Below are positions 42,013 through 50,289 of a DNA stretch of 64,000 nucleotides, in pieces (within the stretch, counting starts at the first letter, position 1; the number at the start of each line of letters is the position of its first letter). The translations under genes were made by a program, and so were the position numbers. Below the pieces are notes generated by a model that worked only from the letters and a program-made list of their open reading frames with translations, searched no databases and was not told the DNA's origin. Source of the DNA: Chitinivibrionales bacterium (GTDB lineage: Bacteria; Fibrobacterota; Chitinivibrionia; Chitinivibrionales; FEN-1185); assembly GCA_035516255.1 (NCBI GenBank), contig DATJAL010000061.1, positions 1 through 64,000 on the forward strand, in the 5' to 3' direction.

Positions 42013-43599
42013 ATGGACAAGCGCCCCGCAGTCGTGCTCACCGGCGGCAACCTCACGGTCGAAGACATCGTTGCCATCGGCATCGGTGACAAGCGCGTTG
42101 CGATCGACAAGGACGCCCTTGCACGTTGCAAGGAGTCCCGGACGTTCTTGACCCAAGAGGTCGAGGCAAAGCGGATCATCTACGGCGTGAACACCTCGTT
42201 TGGTCCCATGTGCAATAAGATCATCAGCGACGGCGACATCGAAACCCTTCAGGTGAACCTGATCAAAAGCCATGCGGCGGGCCTCGGCGATCCCATCAAG
42301 CCCTACATCGCGCTCGCCGTGCTTGCGGTGCGGCTCAACACGCTTGTCAAAGGGTATTCCGGCGTGCGCACCGAGCTGGTCGAGCTCATGGCCGCGATGG
42401 TGAACGCCGGTATCGCTCCGTTCATCCCCGAATGCGGCAGTGTGGGAGCGTCGGGCGACCTGGTGCACCTGGCGCACGTGGCGCTCGCCGTCATCGGCGA
42501 GGGCAAGGTGTTTTACAAGAAGGAATACTGCGACGCGGCCGGCGCGTTCGGGCGGGCCGGGCTTAAGCCCCTGCGGCTGAGCTACAAGGAGGGCATCGCG
42601 ATCATGAACGGCACGAGCGCCATGACCGCCGTCGCCGCGTTCGCGCTGTTCGGCGCCAAGAAGCTGCTGCGTCTCGCGTGTGTCAACGCGGCGCTGGCCA
42701 TTGAGATCTTCGGCGGCATCGACGACGCGTTCGACGAGGACCTCCACGAGGTGAAGCCGCATCCGGGACAGAAGGCCATCGCCCAGATCATCCGCAGGCT
42801 GTACGCGGGTTCGAAGAACATCACGCTGCGCAAAGACATGCACGACATCATCCGGAAGCAGCAGACCGGCGACAAGGTGTACGAGACCAGCATCAACGTG
42901 CAAGACGTTTATTCCATCCGCTGCACCCCGCAGATCCTGGCGCCCGTGAGCGAGGCGCTCGACGCAGCGGCAAAAACAATCGAGATCGAAGCGAACTCGT
43001 CAAACGATAATCCCATCATCATCCCGAGAAAGAAAAAAATCATCCACGGCGGCAATTTCCACGGACAGAGCGTCGGGTTTGCCATGGACACGCTGTGCAT
43101 GGCCGTGGCCGAGCTGTGCACGCTGTCGGAGCGGCGGCTCAACAAGCTGCTTGACAAAAGCCTCAACGAGGGCCTGCCCGAGCACCTGATCGTGGGCACC
43201 GTGGGCCTTACCATGGGGTTCATGGGCGCGCAGTATCTCGCCACGTCCACCACGGCAGAGAACCGCCAGCTCGCCAACCCGGTGAGCACGCTCTCGATCT
43301 CGTGCAATGCCTCGAACCAGGACGTGGTGAGCATGGGCACCGTCGCCGCGCGCAAGGCGTTCAAGGCCGTGAGCAACGCCAAGCACGTGCTCACGCTCGA
43401 GACGCTCGCGCAACTGCAGGCGCTGTCGCTGAGAAATGCAAAGACCATGGGCAAAGGAACGACGAATGTTTACAAAGAATTAAAAAAGCATTTTACCGTG
43501 TATGACAACAAACGGGTATTTCATGAGGATTTGGTAAAGTTCAGGAAGATTTTGTTCTCGAGTCAGTTGTTTGATGATCTGGAGAGGTATTATAAGTAA
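42013..43599 (+). CDS. Aromatic amino acid ammonia-lyase (histidine/phenylalanine ammonia-lyase family)
   Basis: AAGGAGTAGACAA precedes the ATG at 42013; the product has 528 residues. GSVGASGDLVHLAH contains Ala146-Ser147-Gly148, which cyclise to the MIO electrophile, and Tyr58 in YGVNTSFGP is the catalytic tyrosine. SHAAG with His87 in the selectivity loop is the pattern of histidine ammonia-lyases, yet the C-terminus and overall sequence resemble the broader bacterial HAL/PAL/TAL group, and no other hut gene lies nearby. It releases ammonia to give a trans-cinnamate or urocanate type product. Whether its substrate is His, Phe or Tyr is not settled. Confidence 0.9.
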   Translation: MDKRPAVVLTGGNLTVEDIVAIGIGDKRVAIDKDALARCKESRTFLTQEVEAKRIIYGVNTSFGPMCNKIISDGDIETLQVNLIKSHAAGLGDPIKPYIALAVLAVRLNTLVKGYSGVRTELVELMAAMVNAGIAPFIPECGSVGASGDLVHLAHVALAVIGEGKVFYKKEYCDAAGAFGRAGLKPLRLSYKEGIAIMNGTSAMTAVAAFALFGAKKLLRLACVNAALAIEIFGGIDDAFDEDLHEVKPHPGQKAIAQIIRRLYAGSKNITLRKDMHDIIRKQQTGDKVYETSINVQDVYSIRCTPQILAPVSEALDAAAKTIEIEANSSNDNPIIIPRKKKIIHGGNFHGQSVGFAMDTLCMAVAELCTLSERRLNKLLDKSLNEGLPEHLIVGTVGLTMGFMGAQYLATSTTAENRQLANPVSTLSISCNASNQDVVSMGTVAARKAFKAVSNAKHVLTLETLAQLQALSLRNAKTMGKGTTNVYKELKKHFTVYDNKRVFHEDLVKFRKILFSSQLFDDLERYYK

Positions 43600-43618
43600 A
43601 TGTTGCGGAAATTCTGAA

Positions 43619-43954
43619 TTATTCGCAATACATGTATTTGCATTGAATCCTGCATCCGCCGTTTGCGCAAAAAGACCGGTGGTTCGCCACATCCGCGTTG
43701 TATTCGTTGGTGTCATTCGCAATCATTGCCTCAATTTTTCCCACGCTGTCTTTTGGAATGCTGAAGACCGGTATGGTGTCCTCAAAACAGACGCAAAAGG
43801 TGGGTGTACAGGAAACGACCCCGCCGTTTGCATTAAGTTGCATTATTCCAGTTTTAAGCAAGATTGTTCTAAGACTATTTGGATTGGTTGGCTGATTGGT
43901 TCTGCAACCAGATAGCAGTAAAAGTACTAGGAAATATTTAAATAGTTTTAACAT
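43619..43954 (-). CDS. Small hypothetical lipoprotein, cysteine-rich
   Basis: The 111-residue product starts MLKLFKYFLVLLLLSGCRTN, with lipobox LSGC and Cys17. The mature part has eight further cysteines (SCTPTFCVCFED; SFCANGGCRIQCKYMYC), enough for four disulphides in the periplasm or on the surface. The start is preceded only by AACATTCAT-type sequence with a weak ribosome site. No family was recognised. It is convergent with the ammonia-lyase gene, 19 bases apart. Confidence 0.65.
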   Translation of the reverse strand: MLKLFKYFLVLLLLSGCRTNQPTNPNSLRTILLKTGIMQLNANGGVVSCTPTFCVCFEDTIPVFSIPKDSVGKIEAMIANDTNEYNADVANHRSFCANGGCRIQCKYMYCE

Positions 43955-44104
43955 GAATGTTACTCAATCCAAAAATGTTTCATCTGGATAGTCGCTGAAC
44001 AGGTTAATCAAAGTTCATCATGGCTCGAACCGATTTTAGAATAAGAACCTGACTCGGAGAGTCAGGCCACACGTTTCACCCTTATTTTACGGATTCACCA
44101 CCGC

Positions 44105-44310
44105 CACTCGACGGCGCGACAAGAATTTGTTGATAAAATGGACTCCGCCGCCGCGTTAGAGGCGACTGTAGGGCGCGCTGGAGCGCGTTGCCGGCCGACC
44201 CGGCCGCTAGACATAGGGCGGTCCGGCAACGAGGCCAAAGGCCGAGCCCGCAAGGAGAACCGACCCCGGTGATAGGGGTGAAGAATTTTTCGCCCCTATC
44301 ACCGGGGGAA
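44105..44310 (+). repeat. Family B structured repeat, copy B4, with extended hairpin
   Basis: GACTCCGCCGCCGCGTTAG, GGCGCGCTGGAGCGCG and GTTGCCGGCCGACCC paired with GGGCGGTCCGGCAAC follow the family B order. The terminal element is a 17-bp hairpin, CCCCGGTGATAGGGGTG (44264-44280) with CGCCCCTATCACCGGGG (44291-44307), replacing the shorter ACCGG/CCGGT hairpin of other copies. The upstream 150 bases (43955-44104) hold nothing recognisable. Confidence 0.6.
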
Positions 44311-44407
44311 CGCCCATCTTTTTTATTTCTCTCATTTTTTTCCCATTTTCCCCTTTTTCTATCTTATTTTATATCCAGACTGGAGCATCGCACATAAAGG
44401 AGGAAGT

Positions 44408-44944
44408 ATGGTTTTCGCCAAAAAGGTACTGGCTGCGGCGTTGTGCATCATGGCGGCTATGGCGTTTCCGCTTACCGCCCAGCAGTATTTCAGCAACTGG
44501 AAGATCACGCCGGCCGGCGACGGCTCCGCGACGATGCTCATCACCGATCCCGCCACACCCCTCAAGATAGAAGCGGAAATGGAATACCAGGTTGACAATG
44601 CCGGCATTCCCGTGAAGGCGACCGTCAAGTTCAAGGACGGCATCCATCGCGCATTGACAACGGAGGAAGTCGGCTTTTACTGGTCGCTGCTCAAGGGCGC
44701 CAATGCCTTCTGGGATTTCCTGCAGCCACAGGGAAAAATAAACAGCTTTACTTCTTCGGTCGACATGATCCCGCTCTCATTTCTCGGACGCACGGTGCGG
44801 GTGATTTCAAATGAGGGCAATTATTATATGGGGACGCTGAGCCAGAATACGAATACGCCGGAGTGGTTTTCGCTCGACATTAAGGGCAACAGGGTCTTGT
44901 TCTGGAGAAAAGCGGTGCGGGAAATCCAGACCATCAAGCAATAA
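44408..44944 (+). CDS. Secreted protein of an unrecognised three-member family (paralogue 1)
   Basis: AAAGGAGGAAGT precedes the ATG. The 178-residue product has a signal peptide (LAAALCIMAAMAFPLTAQQ) and shares blocks with the products at 47197 and 49529: NWKITPAGDG near the start, VKFKDGIHRALTTEEVGFYW, AFWDFLQ, FLGRTVRVISNEGNYYMGTL and the end AVREIQTIKQ. Such conservation in proteins of equal length (178, 181 and 182 residues) indicates paralogues of one family. There is no known domain, lipobox or catalytic motif. A terminator follows at once. The proximity to the ECF sigma factor suggests that envelope stress or a surface signal controls it. Confidence 0.75.
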   Translation: MVFAKKVLAAALCIMAAMAFPLTAQQYFSNWKITPAGDGSATMLITDPATPLKIEAEMEYQVDNAGIPVKATVKFKDGIHRALTTEEVGFYWSLLKGANAFWDFLQPQGKINSFTSSVDMIPLSFLGRTVRVISNEGNYYMGTLSQNTNTPEWFSLDIKGNRVLFWRKAVREIQTIKQ

Positions 44945-44965
44945 GAAAAAAATTTTTTGCGTTAT

Positions 44966-44995
44966 AAGCCGCGGGCCCGTTCCTGCGGCTTTTTT
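44966..44995 (+). terminator. Rho-independent terminator after paralogue 1
   Basis: AAGCCGC (44966-44972) pairs with GCGGCTT (44985-44991), followed by TTTTATT. It lies 22 bases after the stop. Confidence 0.8.
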
Positions 44996-45033
44996 ATTAA
45001 ATGGTCAGGGTCACACGTCCGAGGGCCGTTCAG

Positions 45034-46452
45034 TCACCGCGCGGGGACCAGGCGACGATTTGCGCTCTGGTCGGCGGGAATCTTTGCGATCTCCATCAGC
45101 ATTTTATCGGCGCTGCACGAACCGGGGAACTCGAACATGTACCGTTGTGCGGTCCGCTGCGCGTCCTCTCGGCGCTGTTGAGCGATTTGAACCTTGACGA
45201 GCATGCCGTATTCCCTTTCCCGCCAGGCGCCGTTCGGGTACCGCGCGAGATAGGTTTTTATTCCCTGTTCAGCCTGACCGTAACGGACGAGCTTGGAAAA
45301 AAGTATGCTGTTGGACCGGTGCAGCACGGCTTCCTTGACAAGGCTGTCCTCTGTTGCCGCCGATGCCTTGTCATAGGCATCGAGGGCGCTTTCCCAGCGG
45401 CCGGTGCGGCTGTAGCAGAGCGCGAGGTCGCAATAGGCGACGTCGCGGTCCGTTGAAGCCGATGCAAGGTATTGCATAATGGCAATGATTGCTTTATCGT
45501 AATCGCGGCGATAAATAAGGCCGCGGATCGCGTCGTATCCCTGTTTCTGCAGGGCGGGCTTTTGAAGACGGTCGCCGCGCTGCTGGCGCGCACCCGTTGC
45601 GGGTGCCGGGACCAGTGCGATGTCGGATGAGGCAATGGATTCGAATTGTTCGGTCAATTGTTTCTGTTCAACCTCGGGAATAGCTGTTCTTTCCCAGGCG
45701 CCGGTTTCACAGTGAATGATGCACCTGTCTCCGCATGACAGCAACATCCAGCCGTTGGTCTGGCTGTTGCTGAGTTTTACGCCGCCCTCGACAACGGAAA
45801 CGAGCACCTCGGCGCCTGTCTTTTCAACGGAAAAATGCGTTCCGGTGGTAAACACCGTGACGGGCGCGCACCTGACCGCAATCGTATCGTAAAGCCCTTT
45901 GTGCGCCGCGATCTGCACATCGCCCTGGTCCAGGTTGAAATACACGACCCGCGGCCCGCGGCGGTCTATCGAGACGCGCGTGTTGAGGCCGGCATGAATG
46001 GCGCACATCCTGTTGAACATGACCAACGTGTCTTTTGCCGACGTCAGCAGTGGAATTTCGGCGCCCACGTTGCGGACGGCGGAAGAAACCTCAACTCCGC
46101 TTTTTTGAACGTTCCGCAATAAATAAATGCCTGAACCCAGAACAAGCAAAAGAACGGCCGCCGCGGCAAGCCAGGCAAATGTTTTTCTCCGTGTCGTCAG
46201 GGAAATGATCCGGGGCCGGCGGTTTGCATTTGCAAAGGCGCGATCAATGACGGATTCCGTTGCCGCCCGGTCGAGAAGGAACTGTTCCGGAGCCGGCCGC
46301 TTGATCAGGGCGAGCGACCGCAGCGCCTCATCATGGATTTTTTTACAGCGGCCGCATGCCTGGATATGCGCCTGAACGTCCGACTTTTCCTTCCCCTGGA
46401 GAAGGCCGTCGCACAGCAGGTAAATGTGACGCTCGCTGATTGGACATCTCAT
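45034..46452 (-). CDS. Membrane anti-sigma factor with zinc-finger, FecR-like domain and TPR-like C-terminus
   Basis: The 472-residue protein starts with a ZAS-type zinc finger (His29-x3-Cys33-x2-Cys36 in AHIQACGRC). One membrane span follows at 92-112 (FAWLAAAAVLLLVLGSGIYL), then a periplasmic FecR-like domain at about 148-240 (VVYFNLDQGDVQIAAHKGLY; VTVFTTGTHFSVEKTGAEVL; VVEGGVKLSN). Residues about 320-460 are helical repeats of TPR type (DVAYCDLALCYSRTGRWESA). It overlaps the upstream sigma gene by four bases (ATGA), so translational coupling keeps both in balance. It probably binds the sigma factor in the cytoplasm and senses a periplasmic cue. Confidence 0.87.
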   Translation of the reverse strand: MRCPISERHIYLLCDGLLQGKEKSDVQAHIQACGRCKKIHDEALRSLALIKRPAPEQFLLDRAATESVIDRAFANANRRPRIISLTTRRKTFAWLAAAAVLLLVLGSGIYLLRNVQKSGVEVSSAVRNVGAEIPLLTSAKDTLVMFNRMCAIHAGLNTRVSIDRRGPRVVYFNLDQGDVQIAAHKGLYDTIAVRCAPVTVFTTGTHFSVEKTGAEVLVSVVEGGVKLSNSQTNGWMLLSCGDRCIIHCETGAWERTAIPEVEQKQLTEQFESIASSDIALVPAPATGARQQRGDRLQKPALQKQGYDAIRGLIYRRDYDKAIIAIMQYLASASTDRDVAYCDLALCYSRTGRWESALDAYDKASAATEDSLVKEAVLHRSNSILFSKLVRYGQAEQGIKTYLARYPNGAWREREYGMLVKVQIAQQRREDAQRTAQRYMFEFPGSCSADKMLMEIAKIPADQSANRRLVPAR

Positions 46453-47021
46453 GCTAAATCCAGAAGTCCTTTTTTTCTGAGGTGTTTCGTGATCGTCTTT
46501 CTGCCCTTGAACAGGATCGCCTTTATCCCGTTCGAATGCATTCCGGTTTGGGCCGCGATCTCATCGATGCTGGCATCCGCGAAGTAAAAGAGGGAAAAAA
46601 CCTCCCGGTTCTTCGGCGACATTTCCAGAACGGCCGACCTGATTTCCCCGAACGCGCGGTCCCGGTCCACCGAATCCTCGATGGTCTGCTCGCGTTTCAG
46701 CGCATGCTCCGGAACGTCCTCAAGCGCGACCGTTTTTTTATACCCTCCTTCCTTAACAAGGATGGTGAGCGCGACATTGACGGTGATCCGGTACAGCCAC
46801 GTGCTGAATTTGCAATTTCCCTTGAACTCCTTGATGCCCCGGACCACCCGCATTGCTACTTCCTGAAAAATGTCCTCCTGCATTTGAGGATTTCTGGTCA
46901 TGCGAGCCGTAACCGACTGTATCAGCCTGCTGTTGGAAATCAGGAGCTTTCTTAAAGCATCCGTTTCCCCGCGCTGGCTGCGCAGGACGAGATCATTGTC
47001 CTGGCTCCCGGTATCATCCAT
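46449..47021 (-). CDS. ECF-type RNA polymerase sigma-70 factor
   Basis: The 190-residue protein has region 2 (QEDIFQEVAMRVVRGIKEFK, then FSTWLYRITVNVAL) and region 4 (MSPKNREVFSLFYFADASID, IAAQTGMHSNGIKAILFKGR) and lacks regions 1 and 3, as extracytoplasmic-function sigma factors do. It is transcribed with its anti-sigma partner and is divergent from the paralogue 2/TPR operon. A candidate ECF promoter (47131-47159) facing that operon lies between them, hinting that this sigma factor drives the neighbouring genes. Confidence 0.92.
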   Translation of the reverse strand: MDDTGSQDNDLVLRSQRGETDALRKLLISNSRLIQSVTARMTRNPQMQEDIFQEVAMRVVRGIKEFKGNCKFSTWLYRITVNVALTILVKEGGYKKTVALEDVPEHALKREQTIEDSVDRDRAFGEIRSAVLEMSPKNREVFSLFYFADASIDEIAAQTGMHSNGIKAILFKGRKTITKHLRKKGLLDLA

Positions 47022-47130
47022 ATTATAAGACCCTGCATCCGGGGAAAGGTTTCTTTATTTATCTATTGGCAGAAAAATTGCATTGTTAAATATATGATTT
47101 CCAAACCGGAAGATGTGATTGAAAAAAGCT

Positions 47131-47159
47131 GGAAACCATATTCTGAAACTTCAGTCTAA
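47131..47159 (+). promoter_or_regulatory. Candidate ECF sigma promoter upstream of paralogue 2
   Basis: GGAAAC (47131-47136) and GTCTAA (47154-47159) are separated by 17 bases, matching the GGAAC / GTC pattern of many ECF promoters, and lie 38 bases before the ATG at 47197. It is directly next to an ECF sigma gene. It was recognised by eye only. Confidence 0.5.
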
Positions 47160-47196
47160 TTAAGTAGAAGTGCCTATCATGAGAAGGAGGAATGTG

Positions 47197-47742
47197 ATGC
47201 AAAATATTGCGATGAAGTTCATGACGCCGTGCGGTGCCTTTTTAATTCTCGGCTTCCAGTTGCTGTTCGGCCAACAGGTCGTGAACAATTGGAAAATCAC
47301 GCCGGGCGGGAACGGCAGAGCCGCTACCATGGTCTTTGCCGATCCTTCAACGTATTTGAAGATTGAGAAGGACCTTGAACTGACCGTGGATGCCGGCGGG
47401 ACAGCCACGAGCGGCACCATTCATTTCAAGAGCGGTTTTCAACGCGCGATGACGCCGGAAGAGGTAGGCTTTTACTATTCTGAATTCAAAGGCGACAATG
47501 CGTATTGGGATTTCATGGCCCAGCAAGGCGGTGTCGCGGTTTTCACCTTCGGCCGTGATCCGGTCCCGCCGGAATTCATCGGACAGAAGGTGCGGATCAT
47601 ATCCCAGGACGGGATGAGGTACATCGGCATTCTCAGCCAGGTTCCTCCGCCGAGCACGGGTGATTGGTATTCGCTGAATATCCATAACAGCACCATGCTG
47701 TTTTACAAGTTCGCCGTGAAAGAGATTCAGCGCCTCAAGTAG
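47197..47742 (+). CDS. Secreted protein of an unrecognised three-member family (paralogue 2)
   Basis: AAGGAGG six bases before the ATG at 47197 decides this start; the longer frame includes the ribosome site itself. The 181-residue product has a signal peptide (to about LFGQQ) and the family blocks VVNNWKITPGGNG, HFKSGFQRAMTPEEVGFYYS, NAYWDFMAQ, EFIGQKVRIISQDGMRYIGI and the end KEIQRLK. It is closest to paralogue 1. The TPR gene follows after 40 bases, so both are likely one operon running from the candidate ECF promoter. Confidence 0.78.
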   Translation: MQNIAMKFMTPCGAFLILGFQLLFGQQVVNNWKITPGGNGRAATMVFADPSTYLKIEKDLELTVDAGGTATSGTIHFKSGFQRAMTPEEVGFYYSEFKGDNAYWDFMAQQGGVAVFTFGRDPVPPEFIGQKVRIISQDGMRYIGILSQVPPPSTGDWYSLNIHNSTMLFYKFAVKEIQRLK

Positions 47743-47782
47743 CCGGCGCAGCGGCGGAAGATGATTCGTACCGAGGCGCCCC

Positions 47783-49456
47783 ATGACTGCGGAAAACAGG
47801 ACTCTCTATCACGGACCATCATGCGAGGATGACGAGGAGAGTGAGGAAGGCCGGGTCCTGAGCGATGCCGAATGGGCGCAGGCGCTCAACAAGCGCGGCG
47901 ATATTTTCCTCATTGACAAGCAGCGGCGTCTGCGCAATGCTCTTGCAGCGACCCTGGCTGCCGGGGTTGTCTGCGGCGTGGTATTAAGCACCATGCAACC
48001 GGTGAAGAGCGTGCCCGATATCCGCCGCACCATTCCGGAAGCAAGGATGGCGAAATTGCTTCGTGGCGGCGTGTCTCAGCCGTCCGGTGAAGAGAAGACC
48101 GGACCGATCCGCAGGCAGGAAAACGTGCCGAAAAGGACGGAGGCTGTCCGTCTTGTCAAGCATGCCCCGGCGCGGATCACCCTGAATGCGGACATCCGCA
48201 GGACCGCGGCCGGTCAAAAACCGGCGGCCGCCGTTTCCGAGGAAGACAGCATCATCCTGCGCCGCGGCAATGGTCTCAAGCTCACCGATCATGCCGGCGC
48301 CATTGCCGAATTCAGGAAGGTGCTCGGCCATGATCCGCACAATGCAGGCGCGCTCGCGGGCGTTGCCGACGTTTTTCTGTACGCCGGCCTGCTGGACTCC
48401 GCCGCTGTGATGTACGAAGCCGCCGTGGCCGCGAACCCGCGAAGCGCTCCGGCGCGCAACGGACTTGGAACGACGCGGTACTATATTTCGACCATGGCCG
48501 CGAACCCCAATTATGCGGCACGCATGAACATTTCCGATCCCAAACGGTACAGGCAAGCGCAGTACGACAGCGCAATAGCCGATTACACGAAAGCGATATC
48601 GCTCGACAGTTCCTACGTTCAGGCGCTCACCAACAGGGGCGTTCTCCGGGAAGCCCGGAGGGATTTCAGCGCGGCGCTCGAGGATTACACCCTTGCCATC
48701 AAAATCAAACCTGCCTATGCCGATGCCTATGCCAAGAGGGCCGCGACGTATAAATCCCTGGGCAGATATAAAGAAGCTATTGCGGATTACACGGCGTCAA
48801 TAAAATGCGACAGCAATACCTATGAATTCAACCCGATGCTCCATGTCGTGAACGCGTATTTCGGCCGCGGGAACGTGTACTACCAGCAGGGAGAACTCGA
48901 CAAGGCCATCGCGGACTACGACAGCGCGCTCGCTCTCGACCCGAATCATAGCCTTACCCTCATCAACAAGGGCCGCGCGCTGGGGGACGCAAAGCAATAC
49001 GACAGCGCCATCGTGTGCTTTACAAAAGCGATAGGTCTGCTTTCGCCGCTGGAATATGACGGCGTGCAGGAACACGCCTATTTCGGCAGGGGATTGATGT
49101 ACAGCCTCACCGGCCGCAACGAGATGGCGCTTAAGGATTTCAACGATGCGATCAGGATGAAACCGGACGACCGGTTCGCCTACCTGCACCGCGGAAATAT
49201 TTATAAATCGCATGGCAGCTATGATTCGGCGGTCGCGGATTACAAAAAATCGCTGGAGTCCCGCCAGCTGGCGGCAAAGTCATGCTGGCGGATCGCCGAG
49301 TGCTTTTCGCTTGAGAAAAACAGGGACGATGCACTGGTGTGGCTGAGGAAATCCATTGAAAACGGGTTTACGGACGTCGATGCATGGAAACATGACAGGG
49401 ACCTGTCCTTTTTATGGAACGATAAAGAATTTTCCGCACTTTCAAAACGGCAGTAA
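47783..49456 (+). CDS. Membrane-anchored TPR repeat protein
   Basis: The 557-residue protein has an acidic cytoplasmic start (CEDDEESEEGR), one membrane span at about 51-71 (LAATLAAGVVCGVVLST) and a basic linker. From about residue 155 to 535 it carries roughly nine tetratricopeptide repeats (for example YDSAIADYTKAISLDSSYVQ, DFSAALEDYTLAIKIKPAYA, LDKAIADYDSALALDPNHS). TPRs mediate protein-protein contacts, here on the outer face of the inner membrane. It is in an operon with paralogue 2 and next to the ECF sigma/anti-sigma pair, whose anti-sigma also ends in TPR-like repeats, so it may scaffold the same response. Confidence 0.88.
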   Translation: MTAENRTLYHGPSCEDDEESEEGRVLSDAEWAQALNKRGDIFLIDKQRRLRNALAATLAAGVVCGVVLSTMQPVKSVPDIRRTIPEARMAKLLRGGVSQPSGEEKTGPIRRQENVPKRTEAVRLVKHAPARITLNADIRRTAAGQKPAAAVSEEDSIILRRGNGLKLTDHAGAIAEFRKVLGHDPHNAGALAGVADVFLYAGLLDSAAVMYEAAVAANPRSAPARNGLGTTRYYISTMAANPNYAARMNISDPKRYRQAQYDSAIADYTKAISLDSSYVQALTNRGVLREARRDFSAALEDYTLAIKIKPAYADAYAKRAATYKSLGRYKEAIADYTASIKCDSNTYEFNPMLHVVNAYFGRGNVYYQQGELDKAIADYDSALALDPNHSLTLINKGRALGDAKQYDSAIVCFTKAIGLLSPLEYDGVQEHAYFGRGLMYSLTGRNEMALKDFNDAIRMKPDDRFAYLHRGNIYKSHGSYDSAVADYKKSLESRQLAAKSCWRIAECFSLEKNRDDALVWLRKSIENGFTDVDAWKHDRDLSFLWNDKEFSALSKRQ

Positions 49457-49471
49457 TGCCGGCGGCAGGGT

Positions 49472-49503
49472 AAAAAAAGGACGTTCCCATTCCGGAAACG
49501 TCC
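49472..49503 (-). terminator. Rho-independent terminator of paralogue 3
   Basis: On the minus strand GGACGTTTCC pairs with GGGAACGTCC (49503-49479, small loop), followed by TTTTTTTA. It lies 26 bases after the paralogue 3 stop and just after the TPR gene stop on the other strand. Confidence 0.8.
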
Positions 49504-49528
49504 AGATGATCGCATCTTAGTAAAAATC

Positions 49529-50077
49529 CTACTTCATTTCCTGGATTTCCTTTACCGTGTTTCCCGTGAACAGCAACGGTCCGCCGCTGGCGCCGTCAAC
49601 GGCAAGTGAAAAGCCGTCCCCATTTGAAGACTTTGCGAGCTTGCCGATATACTCTTTGCCTTCCGGGCTGATCAGCCGGCATGTTTTACCGAATACTTCG
49701 TTCGGAACCTTGTCGTTGCCGATCACGTAAGAAACGGTCTTCCCATGATCCCGGCTGTAATCCCACACTGTGTTCGGGCCGCCGCACTTGGCAAAATAAA
49801 GCGATGCTTCCCCGTTGTTCATTTGACGCTGAAAGCCGTTTTTAAAGTTGATGGTGCCGCCCGTTGCCCTGCCGTCGGCTGAAACGGAAAATTGGAAACC
49901 CGACTCTATCCCGAGATAGGTTTCAGGATTGCTGTAGGTCATTGCGGTGATGCGGCCGCTGTTGTCGGTCGTGAGCTTGCATCCCTCATACGTTTCTTCC
50001 CCCGCGGATGCCAAAACAGGACATAACATTGTTATTGCGAGCAACCCCGCCATCGCCTTTAAGGCACGGGACACCAT
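49529..50077 (-). CDS. Secreted protein of an unrecognised three-member family (paralogue 3)
   Basis: AGGGAGGTTATT precedes the ATG. The 182-residue product has a signal peptide (LLAITMLCPVLASA) and the family blocks INFKNGFQRQMNNGEASLYF, TVWDYSRDHG, EVFGKTCRLISPEGKEYIGK and the end TVKEIQEMK. It is the most diverged of the three and has extra cysteines in the early part (EGCKLTT; AKCGG). It is convergent with the TPR gene and has its own terminator. No ECF-like promoter is visible upstream. Confidence 0.75.
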   Translation of the reverse strand: MVSRALKAMAGLLAITMLCPVLASAGEETYEGCKLTTDNSGRITAMTYSNPETYLGIESGFQFSVSADGRATGGTINFKNGFQRQMNNGEASLYFAKCGGPNTVWDYSRDHGKTVSYVIGNDKVPNEVFGKTCRLISPEGKEYIGKLAKSSNGDGFSLAVDGASGGPLLFTGNTVKEIQEMK

Positions 50078-50289
50078 AATAACCTCCCTTTTTCAAATTG
50101 GCTGTTTTATTACCCAGATGCAACCCTTAAATATAATTAGATAGAGTGTGGCCTGAAAAGATTGCTTATTATAAATCTCTGTCGTATAAAAAGTTCAAAT
50201 AAGTGGGTAGATGCCTGCAGATTTGGTTTGAAATAGAGAGTCGGGAGCCCAATAATGCTGCTTGAACAGCACGAACCAGCAGTCAATCT

